A stretch of 64,000 nt of DNA from Thermocatellispora tengchongensis (GCF_014202315.1 NZ_JACHGN010000004.1:542906-606905); one strand, 5' to 3'. Counted from the stretch's first letter, positions 16,574 through 25,567 are shown. Numbers and translations are program-made. Notes: a model not told the origin generated them from the letters alone.

Positions 16574-18184
16574 TTGAAGACCCCAGCAAAGCGCTTGGCC
16601 CTCCCCTTCGCCGGCGCCCTGGTCACCAGTAGCCTGATCGGCGCGTCCTTCGCGGGGTCCGCTCAGGCCGCCCCCGACTGGTCCAGCGACCCCCTGACGA
16701 ACAAGCGTCCCGAGGCGTACGCCGTCGCGAACTTCTGGCTCGACGCCAACGGTGCGGCGCTGAAGAAGGCGAGCCAGTACAACTGGGACGCCAAGGACGT
16801 CACCAAGCTGGTACGCGGCAGCGGCGACGCGGCCGACGGCAAGCCCGGCACCGTAGCCCCGATCGGCGGCCAGAGCGGCCCCGCGGCCAAGGTGAAGAAC
16901 ATCAACCTGCCGAAGACCATCGGCAAGGTCTTCTTCGTCACCAGCAAGGGCGAGTACCGCTGGTGCTCGGCCACCTCCATCCAGGCTCGCTACCGCAACC
17001 TGGTCGCCACGGCCGGCCACTGCGTCTACGACATCGACGGCAACGAAGACGTCATGCGCAACTGGGTCTTCGTCCCCGGCTACTACCAGGGCAAGGCCCC
17101 CTGGGGCATCTACGTCGGCCAGACCGCCTTCACCCACTACGACCTGGCCACGTACGAGGACTTCGACCGCGACTACGCGTTCGTCGCCGTGTACAACGGC
17201 GTCCAGTTCGCGGGCAAGAAGGAGGTCGTCAAGAGCGAGTTCAACGCGTGGGCCGGCGGCAAGTGGATCGAGTCCGAGCCGATCGACGCCAAGGAGTACG
17301 CCGAGGGGCTCGACAAGTACGGCGTCGAGGGCCCGTACTGGAAGAAGCTCTCCGACCCGGACGTGCAGACCGTCGGCAAGCCCGCCGACGCGGACAAGCA
17401 CATCGAGGAGTACATCGCGACCGGCCGCAACGGCGTGAAGCTGACCGCGGTCGAGGTCAGCGAGGGCGTCTACAACAAGGCGCCGAAGGGCTTGGACAAC
17501 AACGCCAAGTTCGAGCGCAAGTCCGGCGCCGTCGTCGCGATCAGCCTTGAGGAGTACCGGGAGCTGGCCAAGGCCAAGGCCGACGGGAACTTCCTGGGCA
17601 CGCTCACCGCGACCAAGGACAAGAACGGCAACGAGATCGCCTGGTACAAGAGCCAGTTCTACATCAAGAAGTGGGTCAAGACCTCCGTCAAGGAGCTGTA
17701 CTTCCGCGACCACTACTTCATCGGCCTGGCCAAGGACGTGGGCCGGCTCGGTGACGTAGTCGGCGGCCAGGGGGTCGCGTGGAACCAGCCGGTGAGCCAG
17801 AAGGTGTACGCCTTCGGGTATCCGGCCGACGCGCACCCCGACGGGGACAAGCCGTTCACCGGGCTCACGCCGAAGTGGTGCTACGGCAAGACCGCGGCGA
17901 AGACGTACACGGTGGACGCGTACAAGGTGGCCAACCACATCGCGCTGAAGTGCTCGATGACCGGTGGCGCCGATGGTGCGCCGTGGCTGATCAAGTACAA
18001 CAACGGCAAGCGTCTCGGCTACGTCAACGGTGTGACGAGCCTGTTCCACGACCAGGACGCCAACGACCGCGTGGACTACAACAGCTCGCCGTACTTCGAC
18101 GGTGAGACCGCCGGGGTCTACAACCAGGCGCAGGGCACGCTCAACGCGAAGATCGTCAGCCCCAAGGGTGAGTTGCTCAAGTAG
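16574..18184 (+). CDS. secreted pseudoprotease (trypsin fold, catalytic Ser replaced by Asp), copy B
   Basis: The protein has 536 residues starting with TTG (AAGGAG seven bases upstream) and a signal peptide ending 'GSAQA'. It keeps His149, Asp200, the disulfide cysteines and the long insertion. The nucleophile motif is GADGAP: Asp467 replaces Ser and the second Gly is Ala, so both nucleophile and neighbouring loop have changed. Copy A shares the same Ser-to-Asp change with a different Asp codon (GAC there, GAT here), so the substitution probably preceded the duplication and has been kept. The mature N-termini of both copies begin 'APDWS'. The C-termini end 'KGE(I/L)LK', which the active paralogs lack. 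Confidence 0.85.
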   Translation: MKTPAKRLALPFAGALVTSSLIGASFAGSAQAAPDWSSDPLTNKRPEAYAVANFWLDANGAALKKASQYNWDAKDVTKLVRGSGDAADGKPGTVAPIGGQSGPAAKVKNINLPKTIGKVFFVTSKGEYRWCSATSIQARYRNLVATAGHCVYDIDGNEDVMRNWVFVPGYYQGKAPWGIYVGQTAFTHYDLATYEDFDRDYAFVAVYNGVQFAGKKEVVKSEFNAWAGGKWIESEPIDAKEYAEGLDKYGVEGPYWKKLSDPDVQTVGKPADADKHIEEYIATGRNGVKLTAVEVSEGVYNKAPKGLDNNAKFERKSGAVVAISLEEYRELAKAKADGNFLGTLTATKDKNGNEIAWYKSQFYIKKWVKTSVKELYFRDHYFIGLAKDVGRLGDVVGGQGVAWNQPVSQKVYAFGYPADAHPDGDKPFTGLTPKWCYGKTAAKTYTVDAYKVANHIALKCSMTGGADGAPWLIKYNNGKRLGYVNGVTSLFHDQDANDRVDYNSSPYFDGETAGVYNQAQGTLNAKIVSPKGELLK

Positions 18185-18203
18185 GACGACAGTACGTCCG
18201 ATG

Positions 18204-18233
18204 CGGGACCCGGCGGGCGGACGCCGGGTCCCG
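18204..18233 (+). terminator. hairpin terminator
   Basis: CGGGACCCGGCG and CGCCGGGTCCCG form a perfect 12-bp stem around a 6-nt loop, 20 bp after the last pseudoprotease. It could also serve the convergent regulator gene. Confidence 0.8.
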
Positions 18234-18264
18234 TCGGTCGTTTCGGGGCCGTCTCAGAGGCGGC

Positions 18265-19623
18265 TCAGGCGGGAGTGAGTTCGTGCGTGCGCTCGTTCAG
18301 CGCGCGTACGGCAGGGTGGCCGCTGTGCGGGCTGAGGCGTTTGCGGAGATCGGTCATGTAGGTGCGGGTACGGGCGGACTTGAGGGTGCCGGCGAGGTTC
18401 AGGGCCTCGCCCGCGACCGCGCACGCCTCCTCGACCTCGCCGCTCTGCACCAGGCCCGCGGCGAGCAGGCTGAGGTTGAACATCCGCCCGCGTACGTAGC
18501 GGTCGTCCATGCGCAGCGAGCGGCGCGCGTGGTGCACGGTCTGGCGGCCGTCGCCGAGATCGCGGAAGCAGTGGGCGAACTTGGCCGACAGGTACGCCTC
18601 GTCGAAGTAGGCGATCCATTCGGGTTCGTCCTGCGGGCGGCGCCGGTCGAAGGCGAGCTCCGACCGGTGCAGCGCCTCGGCGCACGCCTTGCGCTCGCCC
18701 AGCGCCGCCAGGGCGTGGGCCTCCAGGACGTACGTCTCGGCCAGCAGGCTGTGCACGCCCGCGGAGCGAGCGGAGAGCTGGGCCGCGCGGGCCAGATCGA
18801 GAGCGTGCGCGGGCTGGCCGATATAGGTCGCCTGGTGACTCATACCCGCCAGAATTTCGCCCCCCAGACCGTGGTCGCCGGCGCCGCGGGCCAGGCGCAG
18901 CGCCTGGATCAGGTAGCGCTGGGCCAGGCCGTGGTGCTCCAGGTCGTAGGCCATCCAGCCGGCCAGCCGAGTCAGCTCGGCGGTCGCGGCGGCCAGCTTG
19001 CGGCCGATGGCCTCGCCGTACAGGCCGTCGCGCAGCAGCGGCGTGACGGCGGTGTCGAGGTACTTCACCACCGCCGTGCGGACCCGGCCGCCGCCGAAGC
19101 GGTTGTCGAGCTCGCCGAAGGACCGGGTCACCTCGCGGATGGCCGCGATGTCGGCGCTGCCGACGGTACGCGTGCCCTGCCCGCTCGGACGGCCTTCGGG
19201 CGGCAGGGTCAGCCATCTGACGGCTCCGGCGGAGCCTGCCCCGATGGCGTACGTGGAATCGAGGAGAAACCGCCTCCTCTCCATGTCCGCTCGCCATAAC
19301 GCGGTCACGGTAGCCACCCCATCTTCCCAGTTGTGCGGAAATTCCTGGCCGAGATCCAGAGGGGTTGAGACCGTCGGCATACCAATGTCCTCGGCGCTGA
19401 CCGCGCGGCCGAGGCGCAGCGCGAGGATCTCTGCGATCAGACCCGGAACCGGGTCCCGTGGGCGCTGGCCACCGATCCAGCGCAGCACGGAGCTGTGGTC
19501 GTACCTGAGACCGGCGAGCCCCCGGGCGGCCCCCACCTCGTTCAACCGGCGTGCCAGGCCCTTGTGGGAGAAACCTGACTCGGTGATGAGTTGCTGGAGC
19601 AACCGGTTGGGCTGCCGTTCCAT
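18265..19623 (-). CDS. NsdA-like helix-turn-helix/TPR regulator
   Basis: The protein has 452 residues. The N-terminus ('PNRLLQQLITESGFSHKGLA' and 'DHSSVLRWIGGQRPRDPVPG') has the helix-turn-helix-like layout of the NsdA group of Streptomyces developmental regulators. The remainder is alpha-helical with degenerate TPR-like repeats (for example 'LYGEAIGRKLAAATAELTRL'). Members control differentiation or secondary metabolism, but this protein is not a clear ortholog of a characterised one. GGAGGAGAG precedes the ATG. It is convergent with the last pseudoprotease gene. Confidence 0.7.
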   Translation of the reverse strand: MERQPNRLLQQLITESGFSHKGLARRLNEVGAARGLAGLRYDHSSVLRWIGGQRPRDPVPGLIAEILALRLGRAVSAEDIGMPTVSTPLDLGQEFPHNWEDGVATVTALWRADMERRRFLLDSTYAIGAGSAGAVRWLTLPPEGRPSGQGTRTVGSADIAAIREVTRSFGELDNRFGGGRVRTAVVKYLDTAVTPLLRDGLYGEAIGRKLAAATAELTRLAGWMAYDLEHHGLAQRYLIQALRLARGAGDHGLGGEILAGMSHQATYIGQPAHALDLARAAQLSARSAGVHSLLAETYVLEAHALAALGERKACAEALHRSELAFDRRRPQDEPEWIAYFDEAYLSAKFAHCFRDLGDGRQTVHHARRSLRMDDRYVRGRMFNLSLLAAGLVQSGEVEEACAVAGEALNLAGTLKSARTRTYMTDLRKRLSPHSGHPAVRALNERTHELTPA

Positions 19624-19868
19624 CGCTCTCCTCCCCCGTCAGGACGGGCGCTCGCCTACCCTGACACCTCCCCCGCACACATCCGCACGCGGCGATCTCG
19701 CTGCCGCAGTAACGGAGAGTTCTTGTTATAGCACTATTAGTAGCTGATTTCTGGGGTTCCGAAAAGTGGGGGTAACCAAACAATCCACAGCGGGCCAGGA
19801 CAGCACACCGCCCCCCGGCGCAGATCTGGTGAGATCACGCCGAGGGGCGGCGAAACGAGCGCTACGGG

Positions 19869-21077
19869 TCAGATCCGGGCCACGCCGTCCTGCCTCGCCT
19901 GGGCCGACACGGCGGCGATGACCGCCGGGGCGACCCGCTCGTCGAACGGGCTCGGGATCACGTAGTCCTCGCGCACGTCGTCACCGACCACGGCCGCGAG
20001 CGCGTCGGCCGCCGCGACCTTCATGTTCTCGGTGATCGTGCGGGCCCGGACGTCCAGGGCGCCGCGGAAGACGCCGGGGAACGCCAGCACGTTGTTGATC
20101 TGGTTGGGGAAGTCGGAGCGGCCCGTGGCCACGACCCTGGCGTGCTCGCGCGCGGCGTCGGGGTGCACCTCGGGCGTGGGGTTGGACAGCGCGAACACGA
20201 TGGCGTCGCCGGCCATCGACGCCAGCGCCTCCTGGGTGAGCGTGGAGCCCGACAGGCCGATGAACACATCGGCGCCCGCCAGGGCCTCCTCGGTGGAGCC
20301 GGTGAACCCGGACCGGTTGGTCTCGGCGGCCAGGGCGCGCTTGACCGGGTTCAGGTCCTCGCGCCCGCCGTGGATCATGCCCTTGGAGTCGGACACCGCG
20401 ATGTCGCCGATGCCCGCGTTGAGCAGGATGCGGGTGACCGCCACCCCCGACGCGCCCGCGCCGGCCACCACCGCGCGCAAATCGCCCAGGGAGCGCCCGG
20501 TGAGGCGGGCGGCGTTCCGCAGCGCCGCGAGCACCACGATCGCGGTGCCGTGCTGGTCGTCGTGGAAGACCGGGATGGACAGCCGCTCGCGCAGCCGGTC
20601 CTCGACCTCGAAGCAGCGCGGCGCGCTGATGTCCTCCAGGTTGATGCCGCCGAACGACGGCGCCAGCCGAACGACGGTCTCCACCAGCTCGTCCACGTCG
20701 GTGCAGTCGAGGCAGATGGGGACGGCGTCCACGTTGGCGAACTGCTTGAACAGCAGCGCCTTGCCCTCCATGACCGGCATCGCCGCGGCCGGGCCGATGT
20801 CGCCCAGCCCGAGCACGGCGGTGCCGTCGGAGACCACGGCGACCACGTTGGACACCCAGGTGTAGTCGTTGACCAGCTCCGGCGAGTCGGCGATGGCCGT
20901 GCAGACCCGCGCCACACCCGGGGTGTAGGCGAGGGACAGATCATCGGCGTCGCGCACCGGAACGGTGGAGCGGACCTCCAGCTTCCCGCCGCGGTGCAGC
21001 GCGAACGCGGGATCGAGGTCGAGGCTGTCGAGCGAAGCGGTAGCGGATTTCGGCACGGACGATGGCGTGGCTGCCAC
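19869..21077 (-). CDS. NAD(P)-dependent malic enzyme
   Basis: The protein has 402 residues. The N-terminal malic domain has 'YTPGVARVC' and 'FHDDQHGTAIV'. The C-terminal NAD-binding domain has 'VVAGAGASGVAVTRILL' and 'GLSGSTLTQEAL'. It converts malate to pyruvate and CO2 with reduction of NAD(P). It is the short bacterial form without a phosphotransacetylase extension. The GTG at 21077 is preferred because GGGG lies five bases before it; a longer frame to 21203 would translate what looks like a structured leader. Confidence 0.9.
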   Translation of the reverse strand: MAATPSSVPKSATASLDSLDLDPAFALHRGGKLEVRSTVPVRDADDLSLAYTPGVARVCTAIADSPELVNDYTWVSNVVAVVSDGTAVLGLGDIGPAAAMPVMEGKALLFKQFANVDAVPICLDCTDVDELVETVVRLAPSFGGINLEDISAPRCFEVEDRLRERLSIPVFHDDQHGTAIVVLAALRNAARLTGRSLGDLRAVVAGAGASGVAVTRILLNAGIGDIAVSDSKGMIHGGREDLNPVKRALAAETNRSGFTGSTEEALAGADVFIGLSGSTLTQEALASMAGDAIVFALSNPTPEVHPDAAREHARVVATGRSDFPNQINNVLAFPGVFRGALDVRARTITENMKVAAADALAAVVGDDVREDYVIPSPFDERVAPAVIAAVSAQARQDGVARI

Positions 21078-21200
21078 AGCGACCCCTGTAGTCAGACGGA
21101 CGGTTCCTTCGGTAGACGCCGCACGGCGAAAAGGCCCGGCTTCGGTAGCCGCCAGGGTCCCCTCGCCACAGACGGTCGTCTCTTGAGGGGGTACGGGGGT
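21078..21200 (-). promoter_or_regulatory. possible structured leader of malic enzyme gene
   Basis: On the minus strand the motif CTACCGAAG occurs twice, about 30 nt apart, each copy within GC-rich pairing segments, in the 120 nt before the GTG. The second copy (ACCGAAGGAACC) faintly resembles the core of glycine-type aptamers, but the flanking P1 sequences do not fit. No known riboswitch class can be assigned by eye. Confidence 0.3.
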
Positions 21201-21242
21201 CACCCGTCCCTGGATTCTGCCACACGCGCGCTGTGTTCATTT

Positions 21243-21415
21243 GCCGGTGCTCCGCACGGGCGGGCTTGGGCTGGCTGTGCTCATGGCCCGTGCTCCGCAC
21301 GGGCGGGCTTGGGCGCCCTGCAGGGTCGCGTCTTCCCTCGTCGCTCCGGTCGCTTCGCTCCCTGCGCTCCTCCTCCAGACACGACCCGCGCCCAAGCCAC
21401 CACTACCCACTCGCG
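21243..21415. repeat. dispersed palindromic element, copy R1
   Basis: Arms GGCTTGGGCGC (21306-21316) and GCGCCCAAGCC (21388-21398) bound a 93-bp element. A hairpin GCCCGTGC-TCC-GCACGGGC lies beside it at 21286-21304. A partial second left end is at 21245-21270. Five further copies lie elsewhere in the window. The sequence from 21416 to 21660 shows nothing else. Confidence 0.8.
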
Positions 21416-21680
21416 AGGCGGCACTGCCCGCTGCCCGCGGCCCCCTGTGCTCGGAGCCCGCCACAGCCCGTCCGGTGAGTCAAGGCCGGCGACCGGGCGC
21501 GCGATGGCGCGGGATGAGGGCCCCAAGGGCGGGCCATGGTCGCCTTTGCCGGATGTGAAGGGAGTTGCGCCTGCGGCGGCTGACAACCATTACCTGACAC
21601 ATGGTCAAATCCGCAGTGGGTGATGCCTGAAATGTCCTCTAAACTGCCCGTTAAGAGCCCGATCGACTGAGGAGGCCTCG

Positions 21681-22562
21681 ATGGCGCTCTGGTTCTCGCG
21701 GCGCACTATCGTCACTCACCGCGATCATATCAGTACTATACGTCATGTCGCGGTCGTCGCGGTGGCGGGGCTGCTGCTGGCCGGTTGCGGCTCCGGGGGC
21801 GGGGGGTCGGCCCCGGCGACCGCCACGGCGCCGGGCGGGGTGGCGCTGGTCGCGCCGGGCAAGATCACGACCTGTACCAACGTGCCGTACGAGCCGTTCC
21901 AGTTCCGGCAGGGCGACAAGACCGTGGGGTTCGACGTGGACATCGTCGATCTGGTCGCCAAGAAGCTGGGCGTGCGGCAGGAGATCATCGACATCGACTT
22001 CGCGGCGATCAAGAGCGGGGCGGCGCTGAACTCCGGGCGGTGCGACCTGGCCGCGGCGGGGATGACGATCACGCCCGACCGGGAGAAGAACCTGGCGTTC
22101 TCGGTGCCGTACTTCGACGCCACGCAGGCGCTGATGGCGCCCAAGGGCAGCGGGATCACCTCGCTCGACGACGTGAAGGCCAAGGGGCTCCGGCTGGGCG
22201 CGCAGGCGTCCACGACCGGGCTGGACTACGTGAAGGGCAGGGGGCTCGACCCGGTGGAGTTCGCCGACTCGCCCAAGGAGCTGCTCGGGCTGCAGACGGG
22301 GCAGGTCGACGTGATCGTGCAGGACCTGCCGGTGGTGCTGACCTGGCTGAAGAAGCCCGAGGTGGCGGCGAAGTTCGAGATGGTGGCCACGCTCGACACC
22401 GGTGAGCAGTACGGCATCGGGATGAAGAAGGGCAACACGGCGCTGAAGAAGGTCGTGGACGAGACGATCGAGCAGGCGAAGGCCGACGGCACGTACACGC
22501 AGATCTACAAGAAGTGGTTCGGCACCGAGCCGACCCCGGCCCCCACGCCCGCGGCGTCGTAG
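21681..22562 (+). CDS. polar amino-acid ABC transporter, substrate-binding lipoprotein
   Basis: The protein has 293 residues with a lipobox 'LLAGC' near residue 35, so it should be a lipid-anchored binding protein on the outer face of the membrane. The body is the family-3 solute-binding fold: 'YEPFQFRQGDKTVGFDVDIV' and 'RCDLAAAGMTITPDREKNLA' are the glutamate/glutamine-type signatures. It is followed directly by permease and ATPase genes. The exact amino acid is not determined. Confidence 0.88.
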   Translation: MALWFSRRTIVTHRDHISTIRHVAVVAVAGLLLAGCGSGGGGSAPATATAPGGVALVAPGKITTCTNVPYEPFQFRQGDKTVGFDVDIVDLVAKKLGVRQEIIDIDFAAIKSGAALNSGRCDLAAAGMTITPDREKNLAFSVPYFDATQALMAPKGSGITSLDDVKAKGLRLGAQASTTGLDYVKGRGLDPVEFADSPKELLGLQTGQVDVIVQDLPVVLTWLKKPEVAAKFEMVATLDTGEQYGIGMKKGNTALKKVVDETIEQAKADGTYTQIYKKWFGTEPTPAPTPAAS

Positions 22563-22566
22563 CGCG

Positions 22567-23397
22567 ATGAACGGCGAGCCTTCCACGGCCCTCCCCCGTA
22601 CGGGAGGGCTCAGCCCGCGCAGGAGACGGCAGATCAGCCGGCTGGTCCAGTACGTCCTGCTGGTCGCCATCGTGGTCGTGGTGGCGCTGCTGGCCGACTG
22701 GGCGGCCATCCAGCGGTCGTTCCTCAACCTCGACGTGGCCCGCGAGGGGCTGCCGGAGCTGTTCACGGTGGCGCTGCGGAACACGGTCATCTACACCGCC
22801 TGCGGCTACGCGGTCGGGTTCGTGCTGGGGCTCGGGCTCGCGCTGATGCGGCTGTCGCCGGTCGGCCCGTACCGGTGGATCGCCACGGTGTACATCGAGG
22901 TGTTCCGGGGGCTGCCCGCGCTGGTCATCTTCCTGATGATCGGCAGCCTGCCGCTGGCGTTCCCCGACCTGGTGTTCCCCTTCGGCGTGTACGGCATGGC
23001 CACCGCGGGCCTCGGCCTGGTGTCGGCGGCGTACATGGCCGAGTCGTTCCGGGCCGGGGTGCAGGCGGTGCCCAAGGGGCAGATGGAGGCGGCGCGGTCG
23101 CTGGGCATGCCGCACATGCGGGCGATGACGTCGATCATCCTGCCGCAGGCGATCAGGATCGTGATCCCGCCGCTGACCAACGAGCTGGTGCTGCTGCTGA
23201 AGGACTCCTCGCTGGTGCTGTTCTTCGGGGTGACCTCGGGCCAGGTGGAGCTGGCCAAGTTCGGCAACGACCAGGCGTCCACGTTCGCCAATCCGACGCC
23301 GATCGTGGCGACGGGCCTGGTCTACCTGCTGCTGACGATCCCGCTCGGCTACCTCGCGCGCCGGCTGGAGGCGCGGAAGGGGGGTCACCGGCCATGA
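22567..23397 (+). CDS. amino-acid ABC transporter permease
   Basis: The protein has 276 residues and about six membrane helices in the HisM/GlnP arrangement, with the cytoplasmic EAA loop at '[20 protein letters not shown]'. It is separated from the binding-protein gene by 4 bp and overlaps the ATPase gene by ATGA, so the three form one operon. It forms the membrane channel of the importer. Confidence 0.88.
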   Translation: MNGEPSTALPRTGGLSPRRRRQISRLVQYVLLVAIVVVVALLADWAAIQRSFLNLDVAREGLPELFTVALRNTVIYTACGYAVGFVLGLGLALMRLSPVGPYRWIATVYIEVFRGLPALVIFLMIGSLPLAFPDLVFPFGVYGMATAGLGLVSAAYMAESFRAGVQAVPKGQMEAARSLGMPHMRAMTSIILPQAIRIVIPPLTNELVLLLKDSSLVLFFGVTSGQVELAKFGNDQASTFANPTPIVATGLVYLLLTIPLGYLARRLEARKGGHRP

Positions 23398-24140
23398 GCT
23401 CGGTGGAGATCAGGAACCTGCGCAAGTCGTTCGGCACCCTGGAGGTGCTGCGCGGCATCGACCTGACCGTGGACGCCGGGCAGGTGGTGTGCGTGATCGG
23501 GCCCTCCGGCTCGGGCAAGTCCACGCTGCTGCGCTGCGTGAACCTGCTGGAGCAGCCGACCTCGGGCCAGGTGTTCGTGGACGGCGTGGAGCTCACCGAC
23601 CCCGACGTGGACATCGACGCGGCCCGGCGGCGGCTCGGCATGGTGTTCCAGCAGTTCAACCTGTTCCCGCACCTGACCGTGCTGCGCAACGTCACGATCG
23701 CCCAGCAGCGGGTGCTCGGGCGCGGGCGGGCCGAGGCCGAGCGGATCGCCAGGGAGGACCTGGAGCGGGTGGGGCTGGCCGACAAGGCCGGCGCCTACCC
23801 GGGGCAGCTCTCCGGCGGCCAGCAGCAGCGCGTGGCCATCGCGCGGGCGCTGGCGATGAACCCGTCGCTGATGCTGTTCGACGAGCCCACCTCGGCGCTC
23901 GATCCCGAGCTGGTGGGCGACGTGCTGACGGTGATGCGCAAGCTGGCCGAGGACGGCATGACCATGCTGGTCGTCACGCACGAGATGGCCTTCGCGCGCG
24001 AGGTCGCCGACCGGGTGGTGTTCATGGACCAGGGCGTGATCGTGGAGGAGGGCCCGCCCGGACAGGTGATCGGCTCGCCCCGCCAGGAGCGCACGCAGAC
24101 CTTTCTCCGCCGCGTGCTGAACCCCACCCACGTAGACTGA
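23394..24140 (+). CDS. amino-acid ABC transporter ATP-binding protein
   Basis: The protein has 248 residues: Walker A 'GPSGSGKST', signature 'LSGGQQQR' and Walker B '[12 protein letters not shown]', with the H-loop His in 'VVTHEM'. It closely follows the GlnQ/HisP pattern. The ATG at 23394 overlaps the permease stop. It energises uptake by the two upstream products. Confidence 0.92.
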   Translation: MSSVEIRNLRKSFGTLEVLRGIDLTVDAGQVVCVIGPSGSGKSTLLRCVNLLEQPTSGQVFVDGVELTDPDVDIDAARRRLGMVFQQFNLFPHLTVLRNVTIAQQRVLGRGRAEAERIAREDLERVGLADKAGAYPGQLSGGQQQRVAIARALAMNPSLMLFDEPTSALDPELVGDVLTVMRKLAEDGMTMLVVTHEMAFAREVADRVVFMDQGVIVEEGPPGQVIGSPRQERTQTFLRRVLNPTHVD

Positions 24141-24206
24141 CGGCACGGTAACAACTGACGGTGCGCCCGAACCGCGCCTATTGCGAAGCAGTCGCAAAGG
24201 AACAGA

Positions 24207-24743
24207 GTGGATCTGACGTCGTACGCCGTGCTGGCGGTGCTCCTCATCAACTCCCCCGAGCGCCTGGAGAGCCTTGAGGGGGCCGGAGAGCTGTTGCGCG
24301 AGTCCGGGCACTCGGCCCCCCAGCAGCGGGTCACCAGGGCCGATGTGGAGGCGCTGCGCGACCTGCGCGGCGACCTGGTGGCCATCTTCGAGTCGGCCAC
24401 GGCCGGCGACGAGCACGACGTGGTGGAGCGGATCAACGCGCTGCTGGTGCGCCACCCGGTGCACCCGCAGATCACCGGGCACGACGGCAGCCCCTGGCAC
24501 CTGCACCTGACCGAGGGCGGCCGGGTGGCCGACCAGTTCGCGGTGGGGGCGGTGATGGGGCTGGCGGCCCTGGTGACCGGGCTGGGGGTGAACCGGCTGG
24601 GGCTGTGCCAGGCGGCGCCGTGCCGGCGGGCGTACCTGGACACCTCCTCCAACCGGTCGCGGCGCTACTGCTCCGACCGGTGCGCCAGCCGCGCCAACGT
24701 CGCGGCGTACCGGGCCCGCAAGCGCGGCGTGACGGTCGGCTAG
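24207..24743 (+). CDS. CGNR zinc-finger protein
   Basis: The protein has 178 residues. The C-terminal segment 'GLCQAAPCRRAYLDTSSNRS' followed by 'RYCSDRCASRANVAAYRAR' is the CGNR zinc finger, expected to bind DNA; the N-terminal part is the alpha-helical ABATE-type domain. Members are presumed stress-related regulators with unknown ligands. It starts with GTG after AAAGGAA. Its stop codon shares the CTAG with the stop of the convergent sodX gene. Confidence 0.85.
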   Translation: MDLTSYAVLAVLLINSPERLESLEGAGELLRESGHSAPQQRVTRADVEALRDLRGDLVAIFESATAGDEHDVVERINALLVRHPVHPQITGHDGSPWHLHLTEGGRVADQFAVGAVMGLAALVTGLGVNRLGLCQAAPCRRAYLDTSSNRSRRYCSDRCASRANVAAYRARKRGVTVG

Positions 24744-25063
24744 CTCGGCTGTGCCCGGCGCCGGCGCAGCGGCCAGTAGCGCAGCACGACCCGGCCCACC
24801 AGGTGGTCGTCCGGGAGCGCGCCGAAGTCCCAGCTGTCGCGGCGGCCGGAGGCGCGCTGGTTGTCGCTCTCCAGCCACCACCCCTCGTCCGTACGCCACG
24901 CCGCGCGCTTGACGATCAGCCGCGGCGGGCCCGGGGCGGTGTCTCCGGGAAGGCGCGCGACCACCACGTCGCCCGGACGCACGCAGGCGCCTCGGCGGAC
25001 GAGAAGCCAGTCTCCCGGCCGCAGCGCGGGCAGCATGGAATCCCCTTCGACACGGACTCTCAC
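24740..25063 (-). CDS. sodX: nickel superoxide dismutase maturation protease (S26 signal peptidase-like)
   Basis: The protein has 107 residues. The Ser nucleophile is in 'EGDSMLPALRPGDW' near residue 9 and the general-base Lys in 'RLIVKRAAW'; 'ESDNQRASGRRDSWDFG' is the usual S26 C-terminal box. This family removes the leader of the nickel superoxide dismutase to expose its metal-binding N-terminus. The dismutase gene is divergent next door, which fixes the assignment. The GTG at 25063 follows GGAGGGGG; open frame extends to 25180 but would run through the dismutase promoter region. Confidence 0.85.
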   Translation of the reverse strand: MRVRVEGDSMLPALRPGDWLLVRRGACVRPGDVVVARLPGDTAPGPPRLIVKRAAWRTDEGWWLESDNQRASGRRDSWDFGALPDDHLVGRVVLRYWPLRRRRAQPS

Positions 25064-25121
25064 GACGGCGGGCCCCCTCCAGCACCAGTGGTTCAGTACG
25101 AGTAAGGTCGGTAACCGGACC

Positions 25122-25138
25122 ATGCTGTAATTCAGCAT
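25122..25138. promoter_or_regulatory. palindrome before sodN
   Basis: ATGCTG-TAATT-CAGCAT is a perfect inverted repeat 16 bp before the sodN start codon. The 6-5-6 spacing matches the half-site arrangement of the Streptomyces Nur box, though the bases differ. It is a candidate operator for nickel- or redox-dependent control. Confidence 0.4.
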
Positions 25139-25154
25139 CAAGGAAGGATTTCCG

Positions 25155-25556
25155 ATGCTCGCACGACTGCTGCGACCCAAGCACGCGGTGTCCGCTCACT
25201 GCGACCTGCCGTGCGGGGTCTACGACCCGGCGCAGGCCCGCATCGAGGCGGAGTCGGTGAAGGCCATCATGGAGAAGTACGCGGGCAACGAGGACCCGGT
25301 GTTCCGGGCGCGTGCGGTTACCATCAAGGAGGAGCGGGCCGAGCTGGTCAAGCACCACCTGTGGGTGCTGTGGACCGACTACTTCAAGCCCCCGCACCTT
25401 GAGAAGTACCCGCAGCTCCACCAGCTCTTCTGGGACGCCACGAAGCTGGCCGGGGCCGCCGGGGCCAAGGGCACGGTCGACGTCTCCAAGGCCGACGAGC
25501 TGCTGGCCAAGATCGACGAGATTTCGAAGATCTTCTGGGAGACCAAGGCCGCCTGA
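25155..25556 (+). CDS. sodN: nickel superoxide dismutase
   Basis: The protein has 133 residues. The first 14 are the leader cleaved by SodX; the mature protein then begins 'HCDLPCGVYDPAQARIEAES', the invariant nickel hook, with ligands His15, Cys16 and Cys20 in precursor numbering. The rest is the four-helix bundle ('FRARAVTIKEERAELVKHHL'). It dismutates superoxide in the cytoplasm as a hexamer. AAGGAAGGA precedes the ATG and a strong terminator follows. Confidence 0.97.
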   Translation: MLARLLRPKHAVSAHCDLPCGVYDPAQARIEAESVKAIMEKYAGNEDPVFRARAVTIKEERAELVKHHLWVLWTDYFKPPHLEKYPQLHQLFWDATKLAGAAGAKGTVDVSKADELLAKIDEISKIFWETKAA

Positions 25557-25567
25557 TGACGGCATCA

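Noticed and set aside
11343..18049. Long minus-strand open frames opposite the protease genes, rich in Val, Leu and Asp
   Set aside because: They are reverse-complement shadows of GC-rich coding sequence; the plus-strand genes have triads, signal peptides and ribosome-binding sites.
21245..21304. CRISPR-like short repeats (GTGCTCCGCACGGGCGGGCT twice)
   Set aside because: Only two copies with no regular spacers; they are part of the dispersed palindromic repeat.
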